Below, one piece after another: positions 22,315 to 32,700 of a DNA stretch of 64,000 bases. The stretch lies in assembly GCA_905221605.1 (NCBI GenBank), contig CAJNDS010002439.1:211001-275000 (forward strand), read 5' to 3'. The stretch comes from Symbiodinium natans (taxonomy: Eukaryota > Sar > Dinophyceae > Suessiales > Symbiodiniaceae). The notes beneath the pieces were generated by a model. The model saw nothing but the letters and a program-made list of their open reading frames with translations, ran no database searches and was not told where the DNA came from. Numbering within the stretch: position 1 is the stretch's first letter; every line of letters starts with the position of its first letter. The translations under genes and the position numbers were made by a program.

Positions 22315-23412
22315 TCACCTGGGATGCGAAGGCCCGTTGCCCGAAGAGACCACGGCCACAGCCGTCCAGCACTCCATCAATCTGAGAACCACACACAGCA
22401 TACTGAGCTTCAAACAAGGCGCTGGTAGGGCATAGCTAGAGCTCTGAGCCAATGGCGGTGACGTGCCTCTCGGAGTGATGTTCGCCTGTGTGTAGCATGG
22501 CACAGGAGACGGCGACCTCACCGTGTAGGTAATTTGCCGGGGAGGGCTTTGGCTACACGGATGTGGTGCTCGTGGTGCCTGGTGCGCCAGCACTATCCGA
22601 GGCGAAGGTACCGGGGAGCGGCCTCGCTGCTCCACCATTTGCTCGACAGACTTCACATGAGGACCAGGCGGATATGCCGCAGACCCACTGCGGACGCCAA
22701 GGATGTGACCTAGGGCCGGGGGTGGGGCGGGGCAAAGCATCGACCCACTCCACGCAGATCCTGGAGTCGGACAAAGCATCGAGCCTGGACCGCTTGGCGG
22801 CGCAGTCGGCGGCGCATTCGGCGGTGCATTCAACGGTGCGTTCAACGGTGCATTCAGCGGTGCATAGGGCAGTCCGCGAGGCCCTGCTGGCGCACACGTA
22901 CGGACGCTGGGCATTCGGGGCTCGAAGCTTGAATGCCGCCCTCTGCCCCGGCAGACTGAATCCGAGCTCGTCGTGCCTGGAGCTGATCGTCGGGGACTGA
23001 CATAGGTCCATCTCTGTGGCGGCACTGGGGACGGAAGCCGTGGTGAGGCTGCCGAAGGATGCGGCCATTGGCGAGGCGGTGGTGAATACGCCATCTGCCT
23101 GCGTGGCTGCTGGAGGGCAACTTGCTCTGGGAGATAGCCTCCAGCACTGAAAACGCAAGCAACTGTGCAACTATGTGCAACTTGTATAGAGTCAGAGCTG
23201 AAGCACCACTTTGTGCATTGTGCAGGCAAGAGGCTGCCGAGGAGACCTGGAGCCTGTCCGACCCATGGGGTGAAGATCGGAGCACCTGTCGCCTGCGCAA
23301 CCCGAGGCGGGGAGTAGGAGATGCGCCCCGGATGCGGCACACTCGGATGCGGCCCCAGGCTGTAGGTGTGCCTGCCAGTGTGGGTGAAACATGAAACGCC
23401 GTCGAATCGCAC
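22315..23412 (-). CDS. Pro-rich disordered protein, probably two exons
   Basis: Long minus-strand frame rich in Pro, Ser, Ala and Arg. It includes a 12-bp tandem repeat encoding Ala-Pro-Leu-Asn units (about 22800-22865) and two SMLCP motifs. A CCAG/GTCTCC donor near 23246 and a TTTTCAG acceptor near 23146 suggest a short intron inside, so the true exons may be about 23246-23412 and 22430-23145. No catalytic domain is visible and low complexity dominates. It is either an intrinsically disordered region of a larger protein or, less likely, a chance open frame in GC-rich DNA. Confidence 0.4.
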   Translation of the reverse strand: MRFDGVSCFTHTGRHTYSLGPHPSVPHPGRISYSPPRVAQATGAPIFTPWVGQAPGLLGSLLPAQCTKWCFSSDSIQVAHSCTVACVFSAGGYLPEQVALQQPRRQMAYSPPPRQWPHPSAASPRLPSPVPPQRWTYVSPRRSAPGTTSSDSVCRGRGRHSSFEPRMPSVRTCAPAGPRGLPYAPLNAPLNAPLNAPPNAPPTAPPSGPGSMLCPTPGSAWSGSMLCPAPPPALGHILGVRSGSAAYPPGPHVKSVEQMVEQRGRSPVPSPRIVLAHQAPRAPHPCSQSPPRQITYTVRSPSPVPCYTQANITPRGTSPPLAQSSSYALPAPCLKLSMLCVVLRLMECWTAVAVVSSGNGPSHPR

Positions 23413-23429
23413 TTGTCACGACGTGGCAT

Positions 23430-24100
23430 GCGAATGACATAACCAGCATCCTGCCAGCATTACAAAACAAAGTTTCCCTCTCACACTTGCCTCTGACACC
23501 TCATGGCTGCTTGTGTGTCAGCGGCGCTCCCCCCAGAGGCCTGCAAGGAAGTCTGGGAGAGATGGGAAAGTGTTCCACGAACTACATCCAAGTCTCCATG
23601 TGCCCCCAGCTATTGTTGCAAGGTGGCCCGCGGCGCAGGCAAGGGTGGCGGTGGGGGCAGCCGTGGCACCGCAATCGGTTCCAAGAGCACCTACGGAGCT
23701 TGCGTGGCTGAGCTGGGTTAATGCAAAGGGAAAACACAAGCCGGGGGTCAAACCATCACAGCACGCATGACTTTGCCAAACCTCTGCACCTATCCAACTG
23801 GAACTTCAACTCATAGGTTAGATTGGCCCCCTCGCAAGGCCTGGGACGGCGGGGGACTTCTGCTATGCTCCGGAGACGATCCCCTCGCAGGGGTGAAGCT
23901 CTCCGAAGCCAAAGCAGCCTGCGTTTGACATCGTAACGTAATTAAGTAGAAGGCTGCTTTTGGGGGTGTTTGGGGATGTTGCTTAGAGGGTCTGGGTCGC
24001 CATGCGGAGCGTTTCATCGGGGGCGAGGGAGGTCCTCCCTCCAGAATCACGGCGCTACATGGGGCTACCCAGCGTCTAACTCCATCTCATCCACGTCCGT
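23430..24100. other. no gene recognised
   Basis: Short overlapping frames on both strands without a recognisable domain. Confidence 0.4.
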
Positions 24101-24104
24101 CCAG

Positions 24105-24260
24105 CTAGGGCAGCTTCAAGAGACTCGTTTCGTCTGTTAGATCCGGCCCCAGGTCGCCCAGTAGCTTGGGGACAGCATCTTCCTCGTCCCTGTCCGTCTC
24201 GTCGTCGTTGCGCTGCTCTTCTCTTCTATTCTGATACTTACTCATCTGTTCCGTCGTCAT
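24105..24260 (-). CDS. 51-aa acidic small ORF
   Basis: An ATG at 24260 opens 51 codons ending in TAG at 24105. The product has a charged, Glu/Asp/Arg-rich N-terminal half (EEQRNDDETDRDEEDAV) and a leucine-rich tail (KLLGDLGPDLTDETSLLKLP). It reads as a coherent helical acidic peptide. It may be the N-terminal exon of a longer gene, a relic of an element ORF, or a true small protein. No family recognised. Confidence 0.3.
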   Translation of the reverse strand: MTTEQMSKYQNRREEQRNDDETDRDEEDAVPKLLGDLGPDLTDETSLLKLP

Positions 24261-24261
24261 G

Positions 24262-25925
24262 GTCTCTCTCCTTCTCCCTCAATGTAAGGAAGGACAACAA
24301 CACGCCAGAACCGCATGAAAAAAAAAAACGCAGCCTGAAGACCCGCCCACACCGCCTTCGAAAAGAAACAAACTACGCTTGTGGAGCCTCACTTGGCGAG
24401 GCTGCGCCCATCGAAGGTGGAGATGGGGAGTCCTTCAAAGGAGTTCATTTGCGGCACTGAACTGACTGCTCACCGCGGGTTTTACGGGGAGCGGCATGTC
24501 ATTTCAACTCCTCCCCCTGAAGCCAACTAAGGTCACGCAGGTCACGACGACGACATACGACGACCTTGTTACGGAGCTAGAACCATAGACATTCTGAAGA
24601 TTTCTGCAGTACACCTGTTGGACGTCATGAAACTGCGGCTGAATGGGTGCGTGTACCACAAATGTTGTTCAATGCCCTTGCCCTATTGGTTGCAAACCTC
24701 TCGGCTTGGCTGCTGCCATTTCCCCCTAGCCAGCACTGCGACCACTGGATCGCTACCCCAAACCCTAAACCCTAAACCCTAAAGAAGCATGATCTCAGCA
24801 ACCGGGAATTATCGACTCCACGCCAACTGCTTCTACTCTCTCTGCTCCGCCTTGGTTTTGCTGATGTTTGGCGCTACGCCCCTCTAAACATTTTTGAGGG
24901 GGTTGTAGTCATTGTGGTGTTTCAGTAGCTGCTGCAGACACCCGTACGTTCAGAAACGATCTGCGGCGCAGGAGCTCACGCAAACGTTCCCAGATGAATC
25001 AAGGCTTGATGCCATGGACGTTTGGCATCGCCCATGTGACGCTTGCAAAGATCCAACATCCGAGAATTTCTTCCCAGGCAAGTATACCGAGATTTGTCTC
25101 CTGAGGGTCAGCTGGAGGATGCTGCTCTTCCGGGAGGGATGGAAGAGACTCCTGCAAGATAGAGTCGGTACAGCGAGGCCCGAGGTGCTTCTTACACTGT
25201 AGTTGCCTCAACCCCAAACGCTACTCACAGATCTCCCCCAAGCCTGCTTTCCTTCGCTCCAGGTCCCACACAGGTCCCTCTCCCAGAAATCTTGGGGCCC
25301 CCCGAATACCTACGCATGCATACCATGGTCCTTCTTGTAGAGGGTAACAGTTTGACTAGGTACAAGCTTCAACTTGCTGTGCAACAGGAGCCCTGCACTA
25401 CGTGGGTCACTTAAATCATGATCCCCAGCTGGGTCTTCGTTACAGTGGGTTCGTTGAAGGAAACTACAAAGCACGGCTCCTGCTCTGGCTGCCCTGGCTG
25501 CGGAGAAGGGGAGGCTGCTTCGGAGGAGGATGTCCGCGGGGAGGGCACCGGCTCCTCTACTTTCATCCAACGAATCACAGGGCAGGGTTGAGGGATGGGG
25601 GTGGTCCGCGGATAGCTTCCGGCTCGAGCTTAAGATGCTCTGAAACGGACAACTTTGGGAACCACACGGCAGCACCTCTGTGCGTGTTTGAAGGTGCGGA
25701 TAGGGCGTCGCGCGTGCGCTGCCTCGTACTCGTGCAATGCTTTCTTGGGCGAGAGAGGAGATACACTTGCCCATCTACCCCTTTCCCTTGAACCCCGTGC
25801 AACTCCAAGGCCACTCGGTCTCAATTATACTTGACATCAAAGAAACATAACAGCCATGCGCCGTGAATTACATGTCAGAATGCTCCCTCCCCCTCTATAG
25901 CAATCCACCGCTCAGAAGCTCAGAA
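24262..25925. other. no gene recognised; short CCCTAAA array at 24757-24787
   Basis: Apart from three to four CCCTAAA units at 24757-24787 there is no clear feature. A plus frame at 24912-25202 (96 codons) looks only weakly protein-like, and frames at 25310-25824 overlap on both strands. Confidence 0.4.
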
Positions 25926-25949
25926 ACGAGGGGTCGGATCAGAGCGGGT

Positions 25950-26040
25950 AAGGGGTCATTTTGGAACACAGAAGGGAGTCATTTTGGAACACAGCAGGGA
26001 GTCATTTCGGAACACGAGAAAGGGTCATTTTGGAACACAA
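25950..26040 (+). repeat. 23-bp GTCATTTTGGAACAC tandem repeat, left copy
   Basis: Four units with the core GTCATTTTGGAACAC starting at 25955, 25978, 26001 and 26024, an exact 23-bp period. The same repeat with the same period occurs inverted at 54825-54912. It immediately precedes the 74-bp array. Confidence 0.93.
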
Positions 26041-26094
26041 AGAGCAGAAAATAGGTCAGCGCCTAACAAAAAATGCACGCGTGCGATCACGGCA

Positions 26095-27125
26095 GAGGGT
26101 TCGGCGAACGAAGTTACGAATGCGCATAACACACTGTAAAACGCATGTCGACACCCACGATCCCCGCAGAGGGTGCACGAACGCATTTGCAAATGAGCAA
26201 AAACACACTGTAAAACGCATGTCGACACCCACGATCCCTGCAGAGGGTGCACGAACGCATTTGCAAATGCGCAAAAACACACTGTAAAACGCATGTCGAC
26301 ACCCACGATCCCCGCAAAGGGTGCACGAACGCATTTGCAAATGAGCAAAAACACACTGTAAAACGCATCTCGACACCCACGATCCCCGCAAAGGGTGCAC
26401 GAACGCATTTGCAAATGCGCAAAAACACACTGTAAAACGCATCTCGACACCCACGATCCCCGCAGAGGGTGCACGAACGCATTTGCAAATGCGCAAAAAC
26501 ACACTGTAAAACGCATGTCGACACCCACGATCCCCGCAGAGGGTGCACGAACGCATTTGCAAATGCGCAAAAACACACTGTAAAACGCATGTCGACACCC
26601 ACGATCCCCGCAGAGGGTGCACGAACGCATTTGCAAATGCGTACAAACACACTGTAAAAAGCATCTCGAGACCCACGATCCCCGCAGAGGGTGCACAAAC
26701 GCATTTGTTAATGCGCAAAAAAACACACTGTAAAAAGCATCTCGAGACCCACGATCCCCGCACAGGGTGCACGAACGCATTTGCAAACGCGCAAAAACAC
26801 ACTGTAAACAGCATCTCGACACCCGCGATCCCCGCAGAGGCTGCACGAACGCATTTGCAGATGCGCAAAAACGTACTGTAAAAAGCACGGACGAAGTTGC
26901 GAATGCGCAAAAATGCATTGTAAAATGCATCTCGACACCCACGATCCCCGCAGAGGGTGCGCAAACGCATTTGCAGATGCGCAAACACGCACTGAAAAAA
27001 GCACGGACGGAGTTGCGAATGCGCAAAAATGCACTGTGAAAAGCATCTCGACACAGACGATGCCCGCAGAGGGCGCACGCACGCAGTTGCAAAAGCGCAA
27101 AAAAAACACACGCTAAACAGCACGT
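26095..27125. repeat. 74-bp tandem repeat array
   Basis: About thirteen units of 74 bp, each containing ACACTGTAAAACGCAT, CGACACCCACGATCCCCGCA, GGGTGCACGAACGCATTTGC and AAATGCGCAAAA. Units from 26130 to about 26700 are almost identical and diverge and shorten toward 27120. Since 74 is not a multiple of 3, the long open frames (two minus-strand frames over 365 codons) cycle through all three frames with a 74-residue period. I treat them as repeat translations unless transcript data say otherwise. Confidence 0.95.
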
Positions 27126-27269
27126 CGACACGCGTCATTGTTTTGTCTTCTTCAACGCGGTTTGGGGGAGTTTCGTCTTCGTCGACCAGGTGAGACAAAG
27201 TTCATCTTACTCTAATTGTCCGCACGCTAACCAGCGCTTGAAAATAAACTACAAGAAGCAGGTTTCGGG

Positions 27270-27660
27270 TTCTTAAGGTTAAAGATTATAGGGCGAATGA
27301 ATGGAACCCTTCGTCCAAACCCTAAACCACCCAAACCCCAAAACCCTAAAAGGGTTTAGGGTTTTGGGGCATGGGGTAGCGAAGCCTAGCGGGTATGTTG
27401 AGGGCTTCAGAGCATAAAAGTTCGCGGAGTTAGGGTTTTGGGGCATGGGGCTGAAGTCTGCCGGGTAAGTTGAGGGCTTCAGAGCATAAAAGTTCACGCA
27501 GTGACTTCAATCTACTCCTGGGCTCAGGGTTTGTAGGGTTTATTTATAGGGTTTATAGGGGTTATAGTAATTAGGGCTCTAGGGTTGTGGGGTTTAGGGT
27601 ACGTAGACCCTCAAAAGGCTTTGCGGCATCGCAGGCCAGGCGCCCAATAGTGTGGCAACT
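27270..27660. repeat. inverted CCCTAAA/TTTAGGG pair and duplicated ~70-bp unit
   Basis: CCCTAAACC and AACCCTAAA words at 27318-27350 abut GGGTTTAGGG at 27352-27370. A unit containing TTAGGGTTTTGGGGCATGGGG and GAGGGCTTCAGAGCATAAAAG occurs twice (about 27355-27425 and 27430-27495). Confidence 0.7.
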
Positions 27661-27765
27661 GGTGCTTGCCAGCAGCACCCTACACAATTAGGGTGGAGTT
27701 GTTTTTCCTTCCTTTTTTTTTGCTTCCCTTTTTTTTTTTTTGGTTTTCTTGGCTTGTGCTAGGAA

Positions 27766-28415
27766 AACCACAATTCCCTCCGTATTTTCAAAGGATTCTT
27801 ACTGCTCTTCCTCAGATTACGGGCTCATTTTGTCGTATTTTCTTGCTAATTTTCTTGTATTTCCAGAGAGAACAAACCATCATTCCCTCTGCATTTTCCT
27901 AGGAATCATACTACTTTTCAAAGAATTTCGGATTTATTTAATTGGAATTCTTCGCATTTTCTGGTTCATTTTGTTGGATTTCCATAGAGAAAACCAGCAT
28001 TCCCTCTGTGTTTTCTCAGGATTCATACTACTTGTCATAGGATTTTGGATTCATTTTGTTTTCTGGCTCATGTTCATGGATTTCCATAGAGAAACCACCA
28101 TTCCCTTTGCGTTTTCTGAAGATTCATACTACTTGTTCATAGGATTTCGGATTCATTTTGTTGGAATTCTTCCTATTGTCTGCTTCATTTTCTTGAGTTT
28201 CCATCAAGAAAACCACCATTTCATACTACTTACTTTGCGTAGGATCTCGGGTTCATTTTGTTAGATTTTTTCATATTTTCTGGCTCATTTGCTTGGGTTT
28301 CCATAGAGAAAACCACCATTCCCTCTTTGTTTTCTCAGGATTCATACGACTTTTCATAGGAATTAGGATTTCTTTTGTTGGATGCTTCGTATTTTCTGGC
28401 TCATGTCATACTGCT
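27766..28415 (+). repeat. T-rich minisatellite, ~105-120 bp unit
   Basis: Five to six imperfect tandem units containing CCATTCCCTCT, TTTTCTCAGGATTCATACTA, CATAGGATTTCGGATTCAT, TTTTCTGGCTCAT and TTTCCATAGAGAAAACCACC. ATTCCCTCT-type words recur at about 27772, 27874, 27993, 28100 and 28318. The 174-codon plus frame across it is a repeat translation rich in Phe/Ile/Leu. Confidence 0.88.
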
Positions 28416-28518
28416 TTTCGGCTCCTCTCTAGTCGCTACTGCGATTCGTCATCTGCGTCTGAGCCCTAGCCCTAAACCCTAGACCTTGGACCCCGGACCT
28501 TGGACCGGCGGAGGTTTT

Positions 28519-29121
28519 TCATTTGCAAGCACAATGCTTGCATGATGGGTTTCAAAAAAAGTTTCATATGCTTTGAAGCAAGCTTGCACGGCTTAAAAAA
28601 AGCGGGGGGGTTGGGGGGGGCGCAGCCCCCCCCCATTTGCAAACACAATGCTTGCATGATGGGTTTCAAAAAAAGTTTATGCTTTGAAGCAAGCTTGCAC
28701 GGCTTAAAAAAAGCGGGGGGGTTGGGGGCGGCGCAGACCCCCCCCCATTTGCAAACACAATGCGTGCATGATGGGTTTCAAAAAAAGTTTCATATGCTTT
28801 GAAGCAAGCTTGCACGGCTTAAAAAAAGCGGGGGGGTTGGGGGGGGCGCAGCCCCCCCCCATTTGCAAACACAATGCTTGCATGATGGGTTTCAAAAAAA
28901 GTTTATGCTTTGAAGCAAGCTTGCACGGCTTAAAAAAAGCGGGGGGGTTGGGGGCGGCGCAGCCCCCCCCATTTGCAAACACAATGCTTGCATGATGGGT
29001 TTCAAAAAAAGTTTCATATGCTTTGAAGCAAGCTTGCACGGCTTAAAAAAAGCGGGGGGGTTGGGGGGGGGGCGCAGCCCCCCCCATTTGCAAACACAAT
29101 GCGTGCATGATGGGTTTCAAA
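28519..29121 (+). repeat. ~115-bp G/C-hairpin satellite, array 1 (dimeric)
   Basis: Five full units plus the start of a sixth. Each has GCATGATGGGTTTCAAA, an A-run, ATGCTTTGAAGCAAGCTTGC (with the GCAAGCTTGC palindrome), ACGGCTT, an A-run, GC, G7-TT-G7-9, CGCAG, C7-9 and ATTTGCAAACACAATG. Two unit types alternate: one with TTTCATATGC and G8CGCAG, one lacking CATA (TTTATGC) and carrying GGGGGCGGCGCAG. This gives a ~226-bp dimeric period. The array is interrupted at 29121 by the 3' end of the LINE. Confidence 0.96.
29108..29121 (+). repeat. target-site duplication, left (LINE copy 1)
   Basis: TGATGGGTTTCAAA in satellite sequence abutting the 3' end of the minus-strand LINE. The same 14 bases restart the satellite at 39510-39523, so that stretch of the satellite unit is present on both sides of the element. 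Confidence 0.8.
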
Positions 29122-29137
29122 CTCGAACTCGAACTCG
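29122..29137 (-). repeat. LINE 3' tail, GAGTTC hexamers
   Basis: On the minus strand the element ends in about 2.5-3 copies of GAGTTC, directly before the satellite. Short tandem tails of this kind, instead of poly(A), are known for several LINE clades. The equivalent tail of copy 2 lies in the assembly gap. Confidence 0.7.
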
Positions 29138-29799
29138 ATTCCGCAGCGGTCTGGTCTGACCTACTAGCTAGCTGTAGTTCATGACATATGTCACGGCCGC
29201 TCTGCGGCGGCGGCTAACAGCTTCGGGTATGGACAGCAAGAGACGTCCCGCAGGAACCGGAGTTCAACTAGACTGCAGGCAAAACGGTCTCAAGCGCAAC
29301 AGAGCCTACCTGGACCTACCGTGAACAGGAAAGAAACGCGTGCTCACAAGCTCAAAAGGACGGTGTATGTACAGGGGTTACTATTCTACGGCCGGTCTCA
29401 CAGTTCGCTCACTCACAGGGCTAAACAGTGTGGGCACACTTGCGCCGCAGATGTCCTGGGGCCGATGAGGGAGCGGCACCCCCGTGCTGATGGAACAACG
29501 CATGACTGCATATGGTGGCATGGTTGAAAAAGGACTCGGTACACTAAAGAAGAAGAGCACAAAAACACTCAGGGAGAGTGTAGCTATCTCATTTTCTCAT
29601 CGCTCAAGACTCCTTAGCAGGGCGACCCGGGCATGAGATGCCGGTATCATGGCACTGTGGCCGAAAGGTCGGCTTCACATGTGCCTTCCCTGTACATAGG
29701 AACAGAGACAAAGGTTCAGACAGGGTTGCTAGCCTGTCCCCCCGTGCACCCGAGAGGGGGGTGCACCCCCACTTTTGTGAGAAAAATAAGCTCTCATCG

Positions 29800-32700
29800 T
29801 CAGGCCGATCCGCCTTCCCCAGCAGGGGGCCTGCGGATACAGCCAAGCACATAACAGTTGGACTGGATTTCGGGGCTTAAGGTTTCAAGCCTTTCCGATG
29901 CGACACCGTCGTCCATGTACCAGGCATCTGTCCTGCCCGGTATCAAGCCAACGGTTCTGTAGTGCCCTGTGAGAACTGTTTCACCCAGATGCACAATGAT
30001 GGAGATGAGGTCATAGGCAAGCCAATCACACGCTATGCTGCTTTCATTTCTGAAGATCGGAAGGTGGACACAGCGATTGTTGAATGTAATAGGCACACGG
30101 GTCTTCCTCGTGACACCATTGGTCGTGGTATATCTAGGTAGGACAAGGAAAATGTGAGTCGGAGCTGTGCATAACGCATGCGGTTGGGCCTGCAGGTGCC
30201 AGTTAAGGATGAGGGTGTCCAGCTCCCCGTCTTGGATACCTCCAGGTGCTGCCAGAAGTAGCAATGGTGCAGCGGGCTCCCTGATTTCAGTAGTGCACCC
30301 CTCCTCAACCGCAACTCTAGCCTCCCAGTGAACGAGACTATCAGTCCAAGCAAGCTTAGGGATGATGAACTGTATGAATTCACTCACGTCATGCTGTCTG
30401 TTGGGCTGCGCCCAGCCTAACATGTACATGCGGAGAAACATGGCTGCATCCCAGTGCGTTTTGGCAAGTGCCTTCTGCCAAGCATCAGGTATGCGGCTCC
30501 CCGGCCTGAGCTGTACTTGCCACAGGGCGGCAGTTATGACGGAGTTGATGTAGCAAGTGTTGCCGCTATTTTTAAGCTTGAGGCGAGAGACACTCGGCAC
30601 ACCAGCAGGTGGCCGTGCACTTCCTGCAGCGCTCAGATGTTTTCCAGGGCCTTTTGCAGTGCCATTGCCAGTCCGTGGCGTTGCTGGTTTGGCGGCTGCA
30701 GTTGCGCTCCCACCACATTCCACACCGCGCAGTTGGCCAACTGTCGCAGTTTCTGATGCAGGATGTTTGCTCTCGGATCTCGCATGGCTACTTCGATGAG
30801 GAACACTGCTTTGTCGCCTTCCTGGGGCTCTTGCTTGGGACGCCTTTGGGCGCAGAACCTGGTGACCAGATCCGGAAGACACAGCTCGGCGACCTGGTTG
30901 ATGAGCTCCGTCGCCTCTTCCACCTTCAGGCTCTTGGCTGTCGCCGACGGCTCCACCTGTTTGGTGGCCGAGTTCCACTCCTGATACACGAAGCGCTTCT
31001 GCTGGTCGAGCCACTGATGCTTCATCGCATTCTCCACGGCCGTGGGATCTCCTACCATCAGTTGGACTCTTGCCACGACCTCTTTCAGCAGGAGGCCCAG
31101 CGCAACGATTCTCATCGGGGGGACGTTCTCTCCTTTCTTCTGTTTTTGTTGCCATTCCTGCCCCGCCTTGAAAAGCGGCAGCAATATGGTTCCTGGGCCT
31201 TGTTGCTGGAGGTGGAAAGTGAAGGATGTGTCCAGGCGTAGACGGTTCAGGGCGTCCTCCTGCTGCAACGACAGATTTGCCAGGAGCGTCACCACCGAGT
31301 TCAGGTTCTCGTCTGCAATTTGCCGCCGGCCTCCCCGCTGTCCTCGCCGGGCCGCTTTGGGTCGCTTGTTCGGTGCGTTCTCGGTCTCCCGGTCCATTTC
31401 TCTCGGCTGCTTCGAGGTCTCTCTCATGTTCGTCGCTAACCCTGGTAGTAGGTTGCCGAAGACGCTCACCACTTCCGTCGTCATGTTCACAGTGTAGTCC
31501 TATCAGGGCACATTGGAAGATCACATTGCATTGGAAGTAATGTCTGGAGGGGGAGGACCTGTCACACCACGGGCAGGTGCCATTTCTGAGGAGTCGGGGC
31601 TTGACCTGCGCACATCGCTCCTCAAGTTTGCCGTTGGCGGTGACTGCCCACACGTCCTTGTGGGCCCTAACTATGTGTCTCTTTAGAGCCGTGGGATCTG
31701 CGATCCATCGCTTGCAAACACAGCAGTGTTGCTTGAGGGACGACACAACATCGGCATCTAGCAGACTTTTCCAGCCTTGTTGCCGAGCAGCATCAAGAAC
31801 CAGCTTTTGGGCTATGGGAGGCGGCTCATTTGCAGTGGCCTCCTCTGGAGCTTTTGGATTGGTGCTAGTATCTGCTTCGGGGCCGACCGCGGCTCCCTGA
31901 GTACTGCATTCCGGATAAAGAACAGGGCAGTATCCTTTTTCAATATGCGCTTTAAGCCCAATCCATGCCCCGTATTTGAATTTACAGAAGGCACACTGGG
32001 GCAGACCGTTCAGTGCATGGTTTGCCGGATCAAAATTGAGCAGCTCTGGCTTATCTTCTGGGTGCTTCCATGCCTTATGCTGTCGGAGGCTAGTGATAGT
32101 GCGAAATTGTTGACTGCAATGCGGACAGGTATAAGGGTCTGACTCCTTATCTTCAGGAAGCTGCTCACCTGCACTCATCGAATGGAGTGAGTTGATAGCC
32201 AGCGCGAGCTGCGCCCGGACCTGTGGAAGGGCCCTAATGTCGCTGGGGCACTCTGCTGCAATTTTCTCAAGCGCGTCATGCATTCTCTGGCCTTGGTGAG
32301 CGAGAGCATGCAGGGGGTCCTCAGCATTGAGATGCTTCTGGATCTGTTCATTGGACACTAGGGTAAGATGCGCCGGCTTTTTGGCAATAGCACGCATCTG
32401 TCTGGCAGCCATTGCTCGAAGATGCTTGCGTCCTGTGGGTCTAACACCCACCGCCAGTAGCCCGTGCGCTGCTGAGCTCCACACCCCGGCTCTCCAGATT
32501 TGGTACCTGGGGCGGTTGTGCGTTACGCGTCTGGAGTTGATGGCTTTGCGAAGCTGGCTATATTGACCCCTCGCCTTACGCATACGTAGCTGAACAGTTT
32601 TCTCCTGGGCATCTCTATAGGAAATGACGGTACCTAGGTACTGATGTGTTTTCCTGAGGGGGATCAGAATCTGCTCGCCGTGTTGCATGAAGGCAAGGTG

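Noticed and set aside
26025-27198. Two minus-strand open frames of 368 and 380 codons over the 74-bp array
   Set aside because: They are the same repeat read in different frames; a stop-free 74-bp unit gives this automatically. Kept as a repeat with a finding, not as genes.
28472-29039. Frames with KHNACMMGFKKSFICF-type repeats in the satellite arrays
   Set aside because: Satellite translations that recur in all three arrays, with length set by G- and C-run indels.
30598-30640. CRKCTATCWCAEC Cys-rich stretch in a third frame just before the USP
   Set aside because: Only about 20 residues in a frame that ends immediately; probably chance, though worth a glance in other copies.
30609-31241. 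Plus-strand 210-codon frame opposite the LINE, repeated at 43575-44207
   Set aside because: Antisense shadow of the minus-strand LINE ORFs; no domain, and the minus strand carries RT, KptA and USP motifs.
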